Below are positions 10,404-20,909 of a stretch of 60,000 nucleotides of DNA, one piece after another (the stretch's first letter is position 1; each line of letters opens with the position of its first letter). Source of the DNA: Cryptomeria japonica. Lineage: Eukaryota; Streptophyta; Pinopsida; Cupressales; Cupressaceae. The stretch spans positions 570,421,152 through 570,481,151 of the forward strand of contig NC_081410.1 of NCBI RefSeq assembly GCF_030272615.1, written 5' to 3'. The notes under the pieces are model-generated. The model did not search any database. It saw only the letters and a list, made by a program, of their open reading frames with translations, and was not told where the DNA came from. The translations under genes were made by a program, and so were the position numbers.

Positions 10404-12419
10404 TCAGTGAGTAAAAGATAGGGGTAGGACCCCTAACTTACTTCTGAGATATTCAAAAGTGTCCTTTGGTAGTGGCTTGGTGAAGATATCAGCTATTTGC
10501 TCCTTTGTGTTAACATATTCCTACACCACTTTCTTCTCTTGAGCTTCTTCTCTAAGATAATGATATTTGATAGATATGTGATTTGTCTTAGAGTGCATAA
10601 TAGGATTCTTTGAAATATTAATGGCACTAGTATTGTCGCAGAATATAGTTATTGGCTCGGTAACTTTCTCATTCATACCTTCCAATAGTTGTTTGATCCA
10701 TGCAATGTTGGTACAATTCAGTGCTGCTGCAACATATTCTGCTTCGGCTGTTGACTGAGAAACACATCCTTGTTTCTTGCTAAGCCAACTCACTAGTCTT
10801 TCTCCTAAAAAGAAAGCTCCTCGACTTGTGTTTTTCCTGTCATCAATGTTGCCTGCCCAATCAGCATCAGTATAAACTTTTAAATCAAGATCATTTCCTT
10901 TTTGATATACTAAGCCATAATCTTCAGTGCCTTTTAAGTATCTAAAAATTCTTTTGATTATTGTCATGTGTATTTCCTTAGGATCTGTAGAGAATCTTGC
11001 AACAATACCTACTGCATGTGCTATATCTGGTCTGTTGTGAACAACATATTGTAGTTTTCCAATCATGGATCGGTATAGTGTCTCATCAACAGATGCAGAT
11101 TCATCATTCTTTGATAGTTTACAGTTGGTAGTCATAGGAGTACTTACTAGTTTTGAATCCTCCATTCCAAATTTATTCAAGATTTCCTTTATGTACTTGG
11201 ATTGAGTAATGAAAATCTCATTTTTCATTTGCAATATCTATAAACCTATAAAATACTTTATCTCATCGATTAATGACATCTCAAATTCTTTGCTCATTTC
11301 ATTTCCAAAGTTCTTGCATAAAGAGTCATTTCCACAAAATATAATATCATCAACAAATATGGCTGAGATTAGTATTCCATTTCCATCATTCTTCATGTAC
11401 ATGTTGTTGTTCTCACTTGTCCTTATAAAACCAATCTTAATCAAATAAGAGTGCAATCTTTCATACCATGCTCTAGGTGCTTGTTTCAGACCATATAAAG
11501 CTTTGTTCAATTTACATACCTGATCTTTATTATTGTCTTCAACAAATCCTTTAGGTTGTTCAATGAAAACTTCTTCTTCTAATATTCCATTCAGAAATGC
11601 AGATTTGACATCCATTTGATATACCTTGAAGTTCTTCAAAGCAGCATATGCCAACAATGTTCTTACTCCTTCAAGTCTAGCAATAGGTGCAAAAGTCTCA
11701 CCATAATCAATTCCTTCTTCTTGGGCATAACCTTTGCAAACTAATCTTGCTTTATTCCGAATGACCTCACCTTTTTCATTTAGCTTGTTTCTGAAGATCC
11801 ACTTTGTATCAATTACATTTTTGTCCTTCAGTCTTGGGACTAGTGTCCATGTGTCATTCTTCTTGATTTGATCAATCTCTTCTGTCATAGCATTTATCCA
11901 ATCTTCACTATTAAATGCCTCTTTCACTATTCTCAGTTCAAATTCAGATACCAAACATGTGTTCTGTCTCAATTTGTTCCTTGTCATTACTGGATCATCC
12001 TTATCTCCTATAATCTGACTTGGTGCATGGTGTCTTCTTACATACTTGGCTAATACGGGCTCGGTAGGCTCTGTATGATCTTCTTCATCACTCGGTAACT
12101 GGATAACTTCTTCATTTTCTTCAACAGTTATCTCGGTAGGACTTCTCGGTTGCACATAGACAAATTCATCATAGTCTTTTGGTTCTTTGAAATTCCCTTC
12201 ATCAGTTGTTTCTGCAAATTCATCAATTTTCAAATTTGCACTTTCTACTATTTTGTTAGATGATTTGATCATACATTTAAATGCTTTGCTTCTAGAGGAA
12301 TATCCTAGAAATGTTCCTTCTTCACTTTTCTGATCAAACTTGCCATTTCTATCATCTTTATGAACATAGCATTTACTTCCAAATATCTTAAAATAACTTA
12401 CATTAGGTTTCTTGCCATA
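10404..12419 (-). pseudogene. Copia-C pol: reverse transcriptase and RNase H
   Basis: This is the C-terminal two thirds of pol in one frame, ending at a TGA whose complement is at 10404-10406. In order it shows the integrase tail, then RT ([59 protein letters not shown], active site FVDD), and then RNase H (VYTDADWAG, STAEAEYVAA, FCDNTSAI) with the HYLREEA tail and QIADIFTKPLP end motif. RT copies the element RNA into DNA in virus-like particles and RNase H removes the RNA. FVDD is a common variant of YVDD. In-frame stops lie at 11238 (between RT and RNase H) and 10521. There is no frameshift. Confidence 0.92.
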
Positions 12420-13214
12420 CTAGATTTCCTAAGGTGTCTTCAAAGTACCTTTCTTCAATTGAACTCGGTTCAAGGTGTAAACAGCTGTGCTTATTACTTC
12501 TCTCCAAAATGTTTGTGGAACCTTCTTCTCAATCAGCAGTGTTCTAGCACAATCCACAATAGATCCGTTTCTTCTTTCAGCTATTCCATTCTGCTGTGGA
12601 GTTCTTGGTGCAGAGACTGGTCTTTTTATACCATGATCATTGCAAAATAGGTTGAACTCATCAGATGTGAACTCTCCTCCTCTATCTGATCTAAGACATT
12701 TCAGTTGTCTTCCTATTTCATTTTCAACTCTGGCCTTGTACCATTTAAACATTTGAAAAGCTTCTAATTTTTCTTTTAAAAACATTGCTGACATCATCCT
12801 TGAATAATCATCCACAAATAATATGAAATACTTATCACCATAATAACTTTGAACTTTCATAGGACCACAAAGATCAGTGTGCACAAGATCTAAAATTCCC
12901 TTAGAAGTGTAGGACTTATTTGTAAAGCTTGATCTTGTCATCTTACCCATCTGGCATCCTCGGCACATAGCATTCTCGGGTTTTTGAAGACTTGGTAGAC
13001 CTCTTACTCGGTGCTTCTTACTTATTTTGATCATATTATCAAAATTAACATGACAAAACCTTTTATGCCATAGCTAGGTATCATCAATCTTTGCATGCAA
13101 ACACTTATTGTGAGTTGAGTCAAGGTGAAATGTATTACCTTTTGTTTGTGTCCTGGTAGTAGCTAACTTTCCATTCTTGTCATGAACTTTGACAATTCCT
13201 TTCTGAAATTCTAT
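12420..13214 (-). pseudogene. Copia-C pol: integrase
   Basis: In frame with its neighbours. After a zinc-binding part (LWHKRFCHVNFDNM ... CRGCQMGKMTRSSF) comes the catalytic core with the D-D-E triad in HTDLCGPM, LRSDRGGEF and QQNGIAERRNG. The enzyme inserts the DNA copy into the genome. Stops at 13074, 12429 and 12420 interrupt it. The first falls just before LWHKR, where Trp is usual, and the last two occur in the conserved segment after LKKGTLKTP. The catalytic residues themselves are all present. Confidence 0.9.
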
Positions 13215-13649
13215 TCAGTAACCTGTGTTGTTTAGTTGTGCTACACTCAACAAATTGTATTTCAAACCTTCAACCCAATAAAAATCATTGCATCTTGCAT
13301 TATCAAGAAGTTTTATGGAACCTTTACCTCTTACCGGACATGGTGCATCATTACCAAATCTAACATAGCCTCCATCATAATCTTCTAACATAACAAACTT
13401 GTGTTTATCTCTTGTCATATGATGTGAGCATCCACTATCTATAATCCAAGAATCATTAGTGTTTATGTGAGATATTAGGGCTTTTTCTTCATACCTCTCT
13501 TCATCTGATCCATCCTTGATAGCCACATAAACAAATTCTTCTATATCAGTCTCATCTGATTTATCATCGTCAGATTCTTCATCAACAATTAAGCATGTCT
13601 TTCTATCTCTTCTTTTGAAGTCTTGGTGTCCTCTATAATGATTATCTTT
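13215..13649 (-). pseudogene. Copia-C pol: aspartic protease
   Basis: In frame between Gag and integrase. The active site WIIDSGCSHHMT is the standard Copia DSG(C)SxHM motif, followed by VRFGNDAPCPVRGKGSIKL and KYNLLSVAQL, which bridge into the GAG-pre-integrase region. The protease releases Gag, integrase and RT. Stops lie at both ends (13650 after Gag, 13215 before integrase). Confidence 0.9.
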
Positions 13650-14588
13650 CTATCTATCATCTCGATAATCTCTCTTTTCAGTGAAAACTTTGTGAGGACA
13701 GTTAGAGGCCATATGTCCAATCTTATCACAATTGAAACATTTCAAAGGTAGTTTTCCTTTATATTTACCTTTGCCTCTCGGTAATCTTTTGGCCAATAGT
13801 GCTTCAAACTCTTCTTGCTTTCTGATTTCTTCATACAGTTTGTGTACCTCCTCCATGTTCTTCTGAAATCTTTCACTTGCTCCACTGTGATCTCCTTCAG
13901 AGTACTTATACTTTCTTTCATTGTAATCATTAGATTCATTCAGATGAAAAGAACTAAATGTAGATTCAACTTTATTTACTGATGACCCACTGTTATCAAA
14001 ATTACTTAACTCAAATGCATGTAGCTTACCAATAGTAGCATCCAAGGAAACTGGCATATTAGGTACAGACCTCAATTCATTGATTGCAGAGACTTGGATT
14101 GCATAGGCAGGTAGAAGGGTTCTTAACAACTTACTTGTCACATCCTTTTCTTCAATAGTTCCTCCTGCTCCTTTGATTTGATTTACAATCTCCTTTAGTC
14201 TTGTACTGTACTGGGTTATGTTCTCGCCTTTATTCATCCTCATAGATTCAAGTTGTCCTCTTAGACTGTCTACTTTTTCTCTTTGAACATGTTCATCTCC
14301 TCCATATACAGATATGAGCTTAGTCCACATTGCCTTTGCATCATTGCAGCCTTCTAGATCATTAAACTCTGAATCAGTCAATGCAGATGTTATTTCAATC
14401 ATTGCTTGAATATGTTCTTGCTTAGCCTTTATCTCTTCCATAGTCAATGGATAGGTGCTCGGTGCAACAAAATCATTCTCCAGATAGTATATAGAATATT
14501 CTCCAACTCTTGATAGATGTAGCTTCATCCTTTTCTGCCATGTAGAGAAACTTGACTTATTCAGCTTAGGTGCATCCCTCTTGTACAT
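13650..14588 (-). CDS. Copia-C Gag (312 codons, then premature stop)
   Basis: An open frame beginning MYKRDAPKLNKSSFSTWQKR just inside the PBS. The ATG complement is at 14586-14588, about 48 bases from the PBS, which is normal for Copia. Residues about 10-190 form the UBN2-type Gag domain (EGCNDAKAMWTKLISVYGGD, NITQYSTRLKEIVNQIKGAG). Residues about 285-300 are a CCHC zinc knuckle, CFNCDKIGHMASNC, for RNA packaging. It ends at a TAG at 13650 in what is otherwise one continuous Gag-Pol frame. It would form the particle shell in the cytoplasm. It is the most intact protein of the window. Confidence 0.92.
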   Translation of the reverse strand: MYKRDAPKLNKSSFSTWQKRMKLHLSRVGEYSIYYLENDFVAPSTYPLTMEEIKAKQEHIQAMIEITSALTDSEFNDLEGCNDAKAMWTKLISVYGGDEHVQREKVDSLRGQLESMRMNKGENITQYSTRLKEIVNQIKGAGGTIEEKDVTSKLLRTLLPAYAIQVSAINELRSVPNMPVSLDATIGKLHAFELSNFDNSGSSVNKVESTFSSFHLNESNDYNERKYKYSEGDHSGASERFQKNMEEVHKLYEEIRKQEEFEALLAKRLPRGKGKYKGKLPLKCFNCDKIGHMASNCPHKVFTEKRDYRDDR

Positions 14589-14633
14589 CTTTGGATCTTT
14601 AACTCAAGTGCCTTTAAACTTTCCTTTCAGAGT

Positions 14634-14650
14634 CCAAAGCTTTGATACCA
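14634..14650 (-). other. Copia-C primer binding site
   Basis: The minus strand reads TGGTATCAAAGCTTTGG, two bases inside the 5' LTR. It pairs with the plant initiator-Met tRNA 3' end apart from one base in the first 12. The extended AAAGCTTTGG form is common in Sirevirus-like Copia elements. Confidence 0.88.
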
Positions 14651-14652
14651 AT

Positions 14653-16187
14653 TGATAGTTCTGATACTTAATATAAGTACAGATCCAATAGCCAACAAGA
14701 TGAGAGGGGGGGGGGGTGAATCATACAAACTTAATCATCCATAAAAAACATCAGATTCAACCTCAGTAACACATATATCAGTCATATAACCAAAAACTGT
14801 CAAACATGCAAACTCAAAAGCATATGAACAATATAAACCTCATAACACCAAATTTAACGTGGAAACCCAAATAGGGAAAAACCACTGTGGGATTTCGGAC
14901 CCACTAAGAAATATACTCTTCTAGAGTATGCTCGGTTAAAAGAAAATCCTTTTAAAGATTACAAACACATTGTTAGATGTGACCTAGTTAAGGGATTTAC
15001 CTCAGATCTGTTAGGATTTTCACTTTGTTAGAAGTGACCTTGTGAAAGGATTTCAAACACTCAATTAGAATGTCACCTTGTTAGAGGATTTACATATAAG
15101 ATTGTTAAGTCCACTCGGTTAAGAGATTTCTTGTCACTTTCACAAAATAACAATAATAAAATCTATCTGCAACTTCACATCTAAAATGCTAAAGCAGATT
15201 CCTATTTGTTCAATACAATCTAGACATAGAACTAATCTTGTCTATCTGCTAGGCATCAATACTCTGTTATTCTAATAGGTCTTCAAGCTTCTGTGCTCGG
15301 TAATCACTATGTAGCATCCCTGTGCATACACTTGCCTGCATACATTGTTTATCAACAGTTTCCTATTTATAAACAATCTTCTAACCACTTAATCTCCTTG
15401 ATCACATTTCCCATGATCAATCATAGCCATTAGATTTTCAATCTTGTCCAGGTTCAATGTATTCTTCCGATCTGAAAACATTTTACCCCGCCTTGGAACT
15501 TGCACATTCACCTTGGAACTTGTGTTAGGGTAATTTGGTTCAATCTGAGCTGTAGATCTTCCTGCCGACTTTCCATTGCCTTAGATTCATTTAACAAACT
15601 TCTTCCATGGCTTACCAATCATCGATCCCCTCTAGCTCATCAACATCCTTCATTAAATATCACATGTAAACATTTAATGCATTCTGTTATAGCTCGGTTA
15701 CAACTCGGTGAATACTAAACTTCACTCGGTAGACATTTTGTCTTCATTAACCGATAGCGATAACCTTAGGGTTTACTGACTAGGTTCCTTAGGGTTTACC
15801 GACTAGGTTCTTTGCCTGATAACATAGTATAGTATTAACCTTTACATTTTACAACATATGTATGATGTTAAAACAATCTAAAACATCAAGATCTCATCAT
15901 TATCTGACTCGGTAGAGTTGCCCATTGAATAACTTATCCCCTTATTCATCATATTCTTTCCTGTTTCTTTACCAACTTCTTTATAATCTTCATAACATAC
16001 TTCTCAAGATGTGACAACATCATACTGAATTAGAAAATCAATTTCTTGTCCTCAATGACAAAATAATAATATCAAGATAGTAAAACATCGTTAATCAGTT
16101 ATGTCCATAATCATCAACAACCTTCACAATATCCTTATTGAAATGTCAACAATCTTTCATGTCTGTAATAATGTAATATTGCCAACA
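14653..16187 (-). repeat. 5' LTR of Copia-C
   Basis: A 1535-bp partner of 8411-9946, from TGATAGTTCTGATAC to TAATATTGCCAACA. It has the same poly-G/TGAATCA core at 14702 and the same GGAAACCCAAATAGGGAAAA block near 14867. The sense promoter should lie on the minus strand. I could not place a convincing TATA box. Confidence 0.93.
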
Positions 16188-16322
16188 GTTGGGAAAGATT
16201 AATTCTCTAATTTCTTCACTTTTATAGCCTCTCAAAATAGAACCCACTCATCGAACCCTAGGATGTCCTCTAGAAGCCCCATTGAAACTAAGTTTTAGCC
16301 ATCCTTCAAGGAATGTCACATT
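16188..16322 (-). pseudogene. LINE-type RNase H domain, N-terminal part
   Basis: The minus strand reads EGWLKLSFNGASRGHPRV, a stop, then VGSILRGYKSEEIRELIFP. W.KLNFDGASRGNPG..G.G..IR is the opening of the RNase H domain of plant LINE-related proteins. The first catalytic Asp is replaced by Asn in this copy. The frame resumes at 8410 on the other side of Copia-C, so the two pieces are one domain split by the insertion. Confidence 0.7.
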
Positions 16323-17103
16323 TTTTTCTCATTGGATAACAAAGAACTTAACTTCAACAACCCCACGAATGAGGGTATATTAATTATTATATAATAATTA
16401 TATTTATTATTTATATAATATTATATAAAGAATTATTGACATTTCATTATATAAATTTTCTTATATGTTTGACATTTATAATTTTATGTATTTTTAAATT
16501 ATTATTAAAAATCAAATGACTCCACTTATCACTATGAAAAAGAAACTAATAATAGTAAATAGTTGATTACCAAAATTATGCAACATTGTAATGTAATAGT
16601 GACACTATTCTAAGATAGTATTGTTTAAAGTAATATTATTAAAATGCTAAAAAAAGTTCTAATGAATAAAAAGCTTACATTATATAATAAGATTTTAAAT
16701 TATTATTTTTTAATAGAATTATAGATAAAACAATTTATATATTTTGAAATAAATTCCAGAGAAAATTATATAATAAGAAAACTTAATCAATCTATTTAGT
16801 TATTGACTCCCATTGATTTATTATTTAACATTTTAAACTAGCAATCACACTTTGGTGTGCAATGCATATGATGAAGAGGCATGGAAGGTCAATTATGGAA
16901 AATTTTAGTGTATTTTGTATAAATTTTTTGAGTGCATAAGTTTAATTACTAGGCCATTTAAAAATTGATGGTATTTGTGCAACCAAGGTTTCAATCAATA
17001 AGTGATAGCTTAAATTGAACTATGAATCTAGTTATAGGGATCCAAATATGACTTAAAAAATATGAAAATTAGATTTCAATACCAATAGGATTATGTTATG
17101 TCT
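16323..17103. other. AT-rich stretch without recognised features
   Basis: Very AT-rich, with phrases such as TTATATAATAATTATATTT and no coding signal or terminal repeat that I can support. It separates the LINE relic from the purine-rich tract. Confidence 0.5.
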
Positions 17104-17635
17104 ACAATGGGTAGAGAGGGAGGGAGAGGAAAGAAGATATATAAAGAGAGGAGATAGAAGTAGAGAGATATAAAATGAGGGAGTGATAGGGAAGAGAGAA
17201 ATATGGAAGGAGAGAGGAAGAGGGAGATAGAATAATAGCTATCGAAAGAGGGAGACAATGAGAGGGGAAGATGAAGAAATGAAAAGATAAAGATATGAGA
17301 AGTGGTATAGAGTAGGAAAGATGGAGTGAATGAAAGAAAGATAGAGATAATAAGATATAGATAGAAGAGGAAGAGATGGGAAGAGGGAGCAAGAGGGAGC
17401 AAGAGGGAGAAAGAGGAATTAATAGAGAGAAGAAGAGAGAGGGGCAGAGGTAGAGATAGAAATAGGGAGGGAGAAACAAGTAGTGTGTATGAAAGTGTGA
17501 GGGATATTGAGATGGAGATGGGAAAGAATTACAAGGAGTGTGTGAGAAGTATTTAGAGAGATAGATAGATAGAGGATAGAGAAATAAAGAGTTATAGAAA
17601 GAGGGAGCAACATAGAGAGAGAGAGAGAGATAAAT
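17104..17635. repeat. Purine-rich (GA) low-complexity tract
   Basis: About 530 bases in which the plus strand is nearly all purine, built from degenerate GAGAGGGAGA, AGAGGGAGCAAGAGGGAGCA, GATAGATAGATAG and a pure (AG)n block near 17612-17630. Minus-strand ORFs across it give Ser/Leu/Pro-rich nonsense and are not genes. Long purine/pyrimidine mirror-like tracts can form triplex DNA. Confidence 0.85.
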
Positions 17636-19102
17636 TAAAAGTATTATATAAACTCAAAATATTATATAAATTCAAAATAAATCCATTTAGCAATAAATTA
17701 AAATTTTAAGAAGATAAAGAATCATAAATTATATTTTTTTTTAATAACTTTTAATTATTATATGTAATTTCATAAAATGACATAAATAATTAAAAATAAA
17801 TTTCAAACTTAAATCTAAAGTAAATTAAAAATTAAAATAGAATAAACTAAATGCAAAGTCAAAAAAAATATGAAAAAGCAAATATTAATAAAAATAATAA
17901 TTTAAAAAAATTATAATAAATAATAAATAGCTTAAATTAAAAATATTTTTTTAAAAGTTTATTAGAAATAAAATATTAGTAAAACACGTACCTAAAAATA
18001 ATATAATTAATATATGCATTAATTGGATCATAATCCAAATCCTAACCTTAAGATTTATCATATCTCGAATGATGCATTATGTAGTTAGTTAGGGTATGTT
18101 CTCACATTATTTGGATAAGATCTTTGGATATTGTATTTGTTGTGTGTGCACCTTGGGCTAGAATTGAACCATAATTAAGTATTATAAGGGTTATGGTTAG
18201 AATTATTGTAACTTTGAATTAATAATAAATGTTTTAAATATTTTTAAGTGTTATAAGGGTTATGGTTAGAATTATTGTAAATTGGGATTACATCAAAGAA
18301 GGCAGTGGAGTTAAAGGCAATCCCCATGCCACATCTACCGCATCATCTAAACTAACAGTCAAAGGTAAGCATTTTACGACAAGATGTTAGAGTGAATTTA
18401 TATTGTGTATAGAATTTTTATTTTTTCATGTATGTGTGCGGCTTCATAGTATTACTTTTATATGAGAATTAGAAAATACTACTATTATGTTGTTATGTTG
18501 TAATGATGAAATGTAGGCATTTATTTTTATCACATTTGAAGGTGTTATTACATAGAAGCTATATACCAACATAAAAGTGTTCATGTTTATACTTTCTAAG
18601 TTTTGATTTTGATAAATTAAAATATTATTAATAAAAATCATATTGATGATGATAATAAATAGTTTCTAAAATATAATATAAAGTGAATAAATAAAAATAT
18701 ATTTTATTTAAAATACATAAAATATTTTACTTAAAATATTAAAAAATAAAAAAATATTATTTATGATTATATTATTTATAAATTTACACATAATTAACTA
18801 TTATAAATTTATCACTTTTTATTATTTATGTATTTATATTTATATTTTTTAATTCATACTTTATCTTTCATGATCATTTTTACATAGTATGAGACTAGTT
18901 TGGTTTAAATTTAGAGTGTAGTTCATATTTTCAAGTTTTCCATTTGTTTTGTCTAGTTAAATTATGTTTTGGGTTGTCACAATTTTTTGTGCATTTTATC
19001 ATTGAAAGACATTCAACATGACATCAATTTATATTCTTATTTTATAGGATAAAAAGAATGTCTAGAGCACACTTTGATTCTCTAAAGAACAAAAGATAAG
19101 CA
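17636..19102. other. AT-rich intergenic stretch
   Basis: Mostly A/T text. A direct repeat of about 28 bp (ATAAGGGTTATGGTTAGAAT and continuing) occurs at about 18182 and 18252. At about 18270-18365 the plus strand has a short open stretch (WDYIKEGSGVKGNPHATSTA...) ending at a GT that would suit a splice donor (AAAG|GTAAGC). It is too short to call a gene. Confidence 0.4.
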
Positions 19103-19107
19103 TATGT

Positions 19108-20212
19108 TGTTGGAATCAATGGACACTGAGAGGGGGGGTGAATCAATGTTCTACACTTTATAACTTTCTTTAATTGATTCTTAAACCATCAGATGCAAAT
19201 GAATAAAAGAAAAGTGCAGAAACTCAACACACACAAGCACAAAACCATAACACCAAAATTTTTATGTGGAAACCCGGAAAGGGAAAAACCATGGTGGGAT
19301 TCAGACCCACAATATTATAATACTGTAATCAGGGGTATAATAATATTATAAGGGATTGCACATGCATTTAGACACACTTCCTAGAGCTCACTGCTCAATT
19401 ACAATAGAGGGCTACAACCCCCAAAGGCCTCACTGTCCTACAAATGATGATAGATTGTCTGAACTGATGAATAACATCTACAAATGCCAAAATGCAGTTC
19501 CAATTAAGCACAAATAGTCTTCTTCCACTATTCTTGCACACTGCTCTGTTCTTCTCTACTCTGTCATATACCGAAGCATAAATCCAAGGATAGAGCACGT
19601 GAAACTACACACAAACGCTCATACAATCTTTGCACACCACTCTCAAATGCCAAAATGCTCAAATAGATCGATCTTATATAGCTACATCACTTGATTAGGT
19701 CACCAACATGTCGGCTCCAAAAATATGAAACATGTAACAAGGCTTAATCTGATTACCAATACACATGGAAACCAAAAATAAATTGATAATACACTTAAAT
19801 CAAGTCGGCACAACAACTTCAAACATGACACCAATCAACAAAATCATCCTGAAGATTCTGCATAACATTGTATACCAAAATAACCCTGTTCTTCATGAAA
19901 TATTAGATATCGAATCATCAAACTTGCACTAGAATCAACACCGAAAGATAGGATTATGGACTATGCAATTCCAACCAACAAATTGACTACCTCTTCCACT
20001 GCAAACAATAATGTGCACCCAAAAGTGAGTTCTAGTCAATGTATTCATACTCTGCCAAACACTATACATTCCACCTTCTAGACTTAAGCAAGAATTTGGT
20101 AGAATGAATTTCCATATACCGGATGACACTTCTGATCTAAGTTGCCATCAATGACAACCCCTAAACAATCCTCAAGCAGTTATCTCTTCCGTAACAATGA
20201 CTCTTGCCAACA
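19108..20212 (-). mobile_element. Solo Copia-type LTR with target duplication
   Basis: A 1105-bp unit from TGTTGGAATCAATGG to CTCTTGCCAACA, with inverted ends TGTTGG/CCAACA. Flanks TATGT (19103-19107) and TATGC (20213-20217) match at four of five bases. It contains the GAGAGGGGGGGTGAATCA core at 19128 and a GTGGAAACCCGGAAAGGGAA block near 19267, which place it with the Copia LTR group of this window. No PBS, PPT or coding sequence adjoins it, so it is a solo LTR left by recombination between two LTRs. Strand is inferred from the resemblance to Copia-C. Confidence 0.82.
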
Positions 20213-20909
20213 TATGCATATAGGGCATTTCCATGGTAATTAATTTCGTCTTTGACTTATTTCATTATAGTTTATTTAGTGCTTCAAGAGAGTTGATCTA
20301 GGAGAATATGAACATTTATCAACTCAACAATCTCTTTAATGATATCTTAGTTAACACAATGATGTATTGAGAAAGTGAAAGAAAACAAGTTTTCTAAAGA
20401 AAAATCTTTTTCATCAAATCAATTCTATATATTACTCAAGATTAAATCAACTCCACAATAACTAATATTAAACTACATAAAATTCAAAGATTATATATAC
20501 TCTACTACATCATTTAAAGTAAGGGTGTCATTTTATAAGCATGGTTGCAATAAAAGAGTGGAAGAATATAATGTAGACCATATGCCTTATCTTCATGTAG
20601 TCATGAAATAAATACTCTAATTATACCTAATGAAAAAAAAAATATATCCAAATGCAACAATGTGTTGATGAATATATGGACCATTGGGAGGGACCCTTTA
20701 ATTTGGAATTTTAAGCCAAAGATTGTGGTTGGGCTTAACCAACCCACTCTAAGTGTTGACCACTTAGGCCACTCAAGTGGGGGGCCTAGCCCCAATCCAT
20801 CCTACGTTTTCTTCCATTGAAGAAGGCCGTTTCCCATAAATTTAATTTTTTTAAACTTCTTCTCTCACCCAACCATGCATGGATTAAATTTATCATGCTA
20901 AATAATTTA
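20213..20909. other. Intergenic stretch, nothing recognised
   Basis: No coding domain, terminal repeat or RNA gene was recognised. One GC-richer patch (about 20680-20830, GGGGGGCCTAGCCCC) gives a short minus-strand ORF without family resemblance. Confidence 0.4.

Larger units (their letters stand above)
8411..16187 (-). mobile_element. Copia-C: complete LTR retrotransposon, Sirevirus-like
   Basis: A 7.8-kb minus-strand element with all structural parts: 5' LTR 14653-16187, PBS just inside it, gag-pol 14588-10404, PPT at 9947, and 3' LTR 8411-9946. Flanks CTTGG (8406-8410) and GTTGG (16188-16192) form a 5-bp target duplication with one mismatch. In the first 570 or so bases of the two LTRs I count about 24 substitutions, roughly 20 of them transitions, so the insertion is old but not ancient. 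Domain order Gag-PR-INT-RT-RNase H is Ty1/Copia. The PBS extending to TGGTATCAAAGCTTTGG and several spare purine tracts before the 3' LTR suggest the Sirevirus lineage (inference). Seven stop codons make it non-autonomous. Confidence 0.93.

Noticed and set aside
2497-14650. TGGTATCAAAGC segments as possible tRNA gene pieces
   Set aside because: Each sits at an LTR inner edge, which makes them primer binding sites. No cloverleaf can be built around them.
17091-17613. Minus-strand ORFs of 64-125 codons rich in Ser, Leu and Pro
   Set aside because: They are translations of the purine-rich low-complexity tract, overlap one another in different frames and have no domain.
18182-18280. GGGTTATGGTTAG words as telomere-like repeats
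   Set aside because: Only two separated copies exist and neither is a TTTAGGG array.
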